NCBI GenBank assembly: GCA_034520365.1
Contig: JAXHNP010000002.1
Span: 558,001-622,000 of the forward strand
Direction of reading: 5' to 3'
Length of the DNA: 64,000 bases
DNA from: Desulfobacterales bacterium
GTDB taxonomy: Bacteria > Desulfobacterota > Desulfobacteria > Desulfobacterales > Desulfosalsimonadaceae
Part shown: piece after piece, positions 61,629-64,000 of the stretch
Position numbering within the stretch: position 1 is the first letter of the stretch
How the letters are laid out: every line of letters begins with the position of its first letter
Made by a program: the position numbers and the translations under genes
Notes under the pieces: model-generated
Seen by the model: only the letters and a program-made list of their open reading frames with translations
Told to the model about the DNA's origin: nothing
Database searches by the model: none

Positions 61629-62378
61629 ATGCGGCGCTTTTTTACTGAAAACAGACTGTTTCCGGATTCCATGGCTACCATTTCCGGCACCGAGGCCCGG
61701 CATATCAAAACCGTGCTGCGCATGCAGCCGGGCGATTTCGTCGAACTCGTGGACGGCTCCGGTTATGCCTATATCGCGGAAATTGAAGAGATAACCGATA
61801 CCCGCGTGCAGGTTCGGGTGCATGAAAAATATGCCACGGGCTCTGAATCGAATATCAGGGTGACCATGGCGATCGGATTTTTAAAAGAAAAAAAAATGGA
61901 TCTCCTGGTCCGCCACCTGACCGAACTCGGCATTGCTGTGTTTTTGCCCATAATCACCGCCCGCTCCATCGCCCGGCCGCCTGAAAAACGACTCGCCTCG
62001 CGCATTGAGCGGTGGCAGACCATTGCCAAAGAAGCGGTGAAGCAAAGCCAACGCGGCCGTATTCCCGAAATCGCATGGCCAGCCGCTTTTGACGAGGCGC
62101 TTGAATTGAGCCAAAAGGCGGATAAAAAGCTCATCTTCTGGGAAAACGCCGAAGCCGCCCTCCCCGCAGCGGATGCGCCGGTTCCTGATACCGCAGAGGC
62201 CTTTGTCATGATCGGCCCGGAAGGCGGTTTTACTGAAAAGGAAGCGCTGGCAGCCGCGGATCAGGGGTTTACCCCCCTTACCATGGGCCCTCGCATCCTG
62301 CGGGCGGAAACCGCTGCCATTGCCGCTTGCACGCTGATTCAATACCTCTATGGCGATATTCGTAAAAAAAGGCCTTGA
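61629..62378 (+). CDS. rsmE: 16S rRNA (uracil-1498-N3)-methyltransferase
   Basis: 249-residue SPOUT methyltransferase. N-terminal PUA-like part (MRRFFTENRLF, EARHIKTVLRMQPGDFVELVDGSG) and the knotted SAM site (FVMIGPEGGFTEKEALAAA, MGPRILRAETAAIAACTLIQY). Methylates U1498 of 16S rRNA. Diverges from the acidic protein gene; no strong ribosome-binding site. Confidence 0.95.
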   Translation: MRRFFTENRLFPDSMATISGTEARHIKTVLRMQPGDFVELVDGSGYAYIAEIEEITDTRVQVRVHEKYATGSESNIRVTMAIGFLKEKKMDLLVRHLTELGIAVFLPIITARSIARPPEKRLASRIERWQTIAKEAVKQSQRGRIPEIAWPAAFDEALELSQKADKKLIFWENAEAALPAADAPVPDTAEAFVMIGPEGGFTEKEALAAADQGFTPLTMGPRILRAETAAIAACTLIQYLYGDIRKKRP

Positions 62379-62420
62379 CAGGCAATCAGGTTATTCTTTA
62401 TACCACTTATTAAATTTTGG

Positions 62421-62496
62421 GCCGAGGTAGCTCAGTCGGTAGAGCAGGTGACTGAAAATCCCCGTGTCGGTGGTTCGATTCCGCCCCTCGGCACCA
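62421..62496 (+). tRNA. tRNA-Phe (GAA)
   Basis: 76 bases with encoded CCA. Acceptor GCCGAGG/CCTCGGC, D-arm GCTC..GAGC, anticodon loop CTGAAAA (GAA), T-arm GGTGG-TTCGATT-CCGCC. The anticodon stem GGTGA/TCCCC has a T-C mismatch at positions 29-41. All other pairs hold. A decayed defence island begins just downstream. Confidence 0.96.
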
Positions 62497-62512
62497 ATAA
62501 AATCAATGAGTT

Positions 62513-62546
62513 AAGGCGCCCCCCGCGGTCGCCTTTCTTATTTTTT
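62513..62546 (+). terminator. Terminator after tRNA-Phe
   Basis: AAGGCG and CGCCTT form a 6-bp stem followed by TCTTATTTTTTA, 17 bp after the tRNA. Confidence 0.6.
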
Positions 62547-62613
62547 ATGATGTTCATTCATTAAAGGCCTTTTTCCGGCGCATCACTGTCAATGAGGCAG
62601 ACGATACTCTATG

Positions 62614-62960
62614 TTACTCCACCCCGAGCGCCTTAAACACCGCATCCACGGGATCTGAATAAAAGCTGGTCTGGAACTTGGCAAAAAGCTCGCCCGGTAC
62701 GCTGGGGATATCGTTTACATTGCTCATGGGAAGCAGGATCCGCTTTGCCCCGGAGTCAAAGGCCACCTGGAGGGTTTCTGCGATGTTGGCCCCGGGCACG
62801 ATGTTTCCGCCAAGGCTCATGTCTCCGATCACCACGAGCTGACCCATCACGGGCTTGCCTATAAGCCCGTAGCAGAACGCAATTACGCTGCACAGGGTCA
62901 GGAGCCGGGCCGGTGTTGTGGATCTCAACCATGTGCATGTGGCAATCATGGTCTCCCGCC
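62614..62960 (-). pseudogene. brxL: BREX protease-like BrxL, 3' remnant
   Basis: The end reads GKPVMGQLVVIGDMSLGGNIVP ... KRILLPMSNVNDIPSVPGELFAKFQTSF ... VFKALGVE, the C-terminal end of the Lon-like BrxL of type 1 BREX. The preceding HMHMVEIHNTGPA (62905-62941) is also BrxL but in another frame, so a frameshift lies near 62905. The ATPase part is absent. Joined to a pglZ remnant. Confidence 0.85.
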
Positions 62961-63508
62961 TTGCTAGCGGTGCCTTGATTTTTTGCCAGGATATTTTCGC
63001 GCTGCTTTATCGTTGATGTTGGTTTTCCGTCTGCCAGCACATCCCCGTTATCCTTGATCGACAACGTGTCATGCGGCAGCAGCGCTGCCATGCTAAGGGC
63101 CGTATATCCGGGCAGCACCCCGAGCATGCCCGAGATCTCCGCCAGAAAGGCGCCTGCCCAGTAGCCGTCAAGCCGCCTGTTGATAATTTCTTTTGCCGGT
63201 TTGAAATCCCGCTGTCCGTTTTCAACAACCGCATCCCGCAGGCGGATGTCAATGAGCCAGTCGTTTTCCGGCGCAGGCACTTCATGGGGGGCATACAGCA
63301 GATACCGGCCGCTGGTATCCCCGATTTCCAGGCGGATTTTTGCCTCCAGGGGGCTGCACTCATCGAGCCGCAGCACGCAAACATCCTCCATGCCCAGTTC
63401 CGGCAGAGCTTCTTCAAACTCCCGCACTCCGTCATACCAGAACACGATCCGGTGCTTTTCCCTGTCAAATATATCGCCCAGGGCTTCTGTTATCTGTTTG
63501 GTGTCCAT
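62961..63508 (-). pseudogene. pglZ: BREX phosphatase PglZ, internally deleted remnant
   Basis: Residues 1-90 (IVFWYDGVREFEEALPELGM ... VCVLRLDECSPLEAKIRLE ... RYLLYAPHEVPAPENDWLIDIR) are the N-terminus of PglZ type A. The frame then jumps to its central part (AEISGMLGVLPGYTALSMAALLPHDTLS ... DGKPTSTIKQRENIL), omitting several hundred residues including most of the alkaline-phosphatase fold, and runs straight into brxL sequence. Two deletions in one frame, so nonfunctional. Confidence 0.85.
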
Positions 63509-63527
63509 GGGATCACTTTTAATGGTT

Positions 63528-64000
63528 TTAAGATTTCCCGTTCAGCAATCTGCTGCCTTTTTCAGTGAGACGATATTTCTGCAGCCTGCTTTTGGGCTTT
63601 TCCGGTATGGTCATTTCTACAAGCCCATTCTCAAGCGCGGGATGCAGGTAGTTCTTTCGCAATGTCGGCCGGTGCTTGAGTTTCAGCAGATCCCTTATCT
63701 CGGCTGATGATAACGGTCCATGCGCCAATATTCTTATGAGCCGGATTACCGGATCACTCGACTGGGTCGCTGACTGGGTCGCTGACTGGGTCGCCGACTG
63801 GGTCGTTAAATCCGGTTTTTCCGCAAACGGTTTTAAAGTCAGATAAACCGCACCTCCCGAAAGTGACCATTCCGGATCAGGATTCTTATTTTCCCTGCAC
63901 CAGTCGATAATGTTTAACGTACCGGTTCCCCATTGCTCAATAATACCCGCCCGGTAAAACACATTGGCTATCAGGGGATTCCAGGGCTTGGACTCATGAG
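63528..64000 (-). CDS. C-terminal part of AlbA/DivAAA-type ATP-binding transcriptional regulator (5' end outside window)
   Basis: The frame is open to the right edge (SKPWNPLIANVFYRAGIIEQWGTGTLNIIDWCRE), so the N-terminus lies outside. NPLIANVFYRAG.IEQWG.GT is the signature of the HATPase-like C-domain of AlbA_2/RecG-like regulators. A spacer with four tandem SATQ repeats (12-bp units, 63760-63805) leads to a winged helix (LIRILAHGPLSSAEIRDLLKL) and a basic end. Such genes are frequent in defence islands. It is 19 bp from the pglZ remnant on the same strand. Confidence 0.78.
   Translation of the reverse strand, partial: HESKPWNPLIANVFYRAGIIEQWGTGTLNIIDWCRENKNPDPEWSLSGGAVYLTLKPFAEKPDLTTQSATQSATQSATQSSDPVIRLIRILAHGPLSSAEIRDLLKLKHRPTLRKNYLHPALENGLVEMTIPEKPKSRLQKYRLTEKGSRLLNGKS

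Overview
The window looks like a chromosome segment of a Desulfobacterota bacterium (a Desulfobacteraceae/Desulfosarcina-like sulfate reducer is my best guess). The reasons are the archaeal-type entry to the shikimate pathway known from Desulfovibrio, a HesB/IscA-like gene with an in-frame UGA where the family carries selenocysteine, a DUF4911 gene beside miaB, and intergenic regions full of short palindromic repeats. Genus cannot be fixed from the sequence alone.

Layout. 1-4.8 kb: two tandem membrane TPR proteins of the DUF1736/TMTC type behind a type IV pilin with a candidate sigma-54 promoter. 5.3-8.0 kb: pyruvate phosphate dikinase. 8.2-8.8 kb: a YefM/YoeB-type toxin-antitoxin pair. 8.8-14.6 kb: a six-gene aromatic operon (ADTH synthase, dehydroquinate synthase II, aroE, aroA, aroK, aroC) preceded by a 28-codon leader peptide with an aromatic run (FWFFSYYYYYFY), mutually exclusive antiterminator and terminator pairings, and a second terminator-like hairpin. 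15-18 kb: PHP phosphoesterase, DUF151 nuclease, miaB, DUF4911. 18-23 kb: recJ, an unknown gene, an RNase Z-like protein, a TetR regulator, a NifU-like scaffold. 23.5-36 kb (minus strand): ileS, lspA, lgt, holA, a small gene, a helicase-exonuclease fusion and a two-component pair ending in HD-GYP. 36.8-38.5 kb: dtd, dacB. 38.8-42.9 kb: psd, leuB-like, greA, rpoZ, ttcA-like, folE2. 43.7-48 kb: lon-tsaB and the prepilin peptidase. 48.4-52 kb: HU, a DUF401 permease, the HesB-like selenoprotein, ndk. 52.3-60.4 kb: lepA, a REC-GGDEF protein, a rhomboid with a DnaJ C-terminal-like tail, nadC, valS. 60.8-64 kb: an acidic protein, rsmE, tRNA-Phe, then a decayed BREX locus (pglZ and brxL remnants) and a truncated ATP-binding protein running off the edge.

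The two most striking systems are these. (1) A ribosome-mediated attenuator that appears to tie the archaeal-type shikimate operon to charged aromatic tRNAs. (2) A ~0.55-kb element present four times (36166-36717, 42964-43689, 50886-51454, 54252-54804), each copy bounded by 17-bp terminal inverted repeats and 9-10 bp target duplications. Its only gene is a four-helix-bundle protein of the 23S rRNA intervening-sequence (S23/IVP) family; there is no transposase. Other mobile traces are two ~145-bp MITE-like repeats, one of which supplies the stop codon of holA, and several families of short dispersed repeats.

Starts were moved from the longest open frame where a ribosome-binding site, family length or overlap with repeats argued for it. 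All functional calls are by motif recognition; no database search was run.
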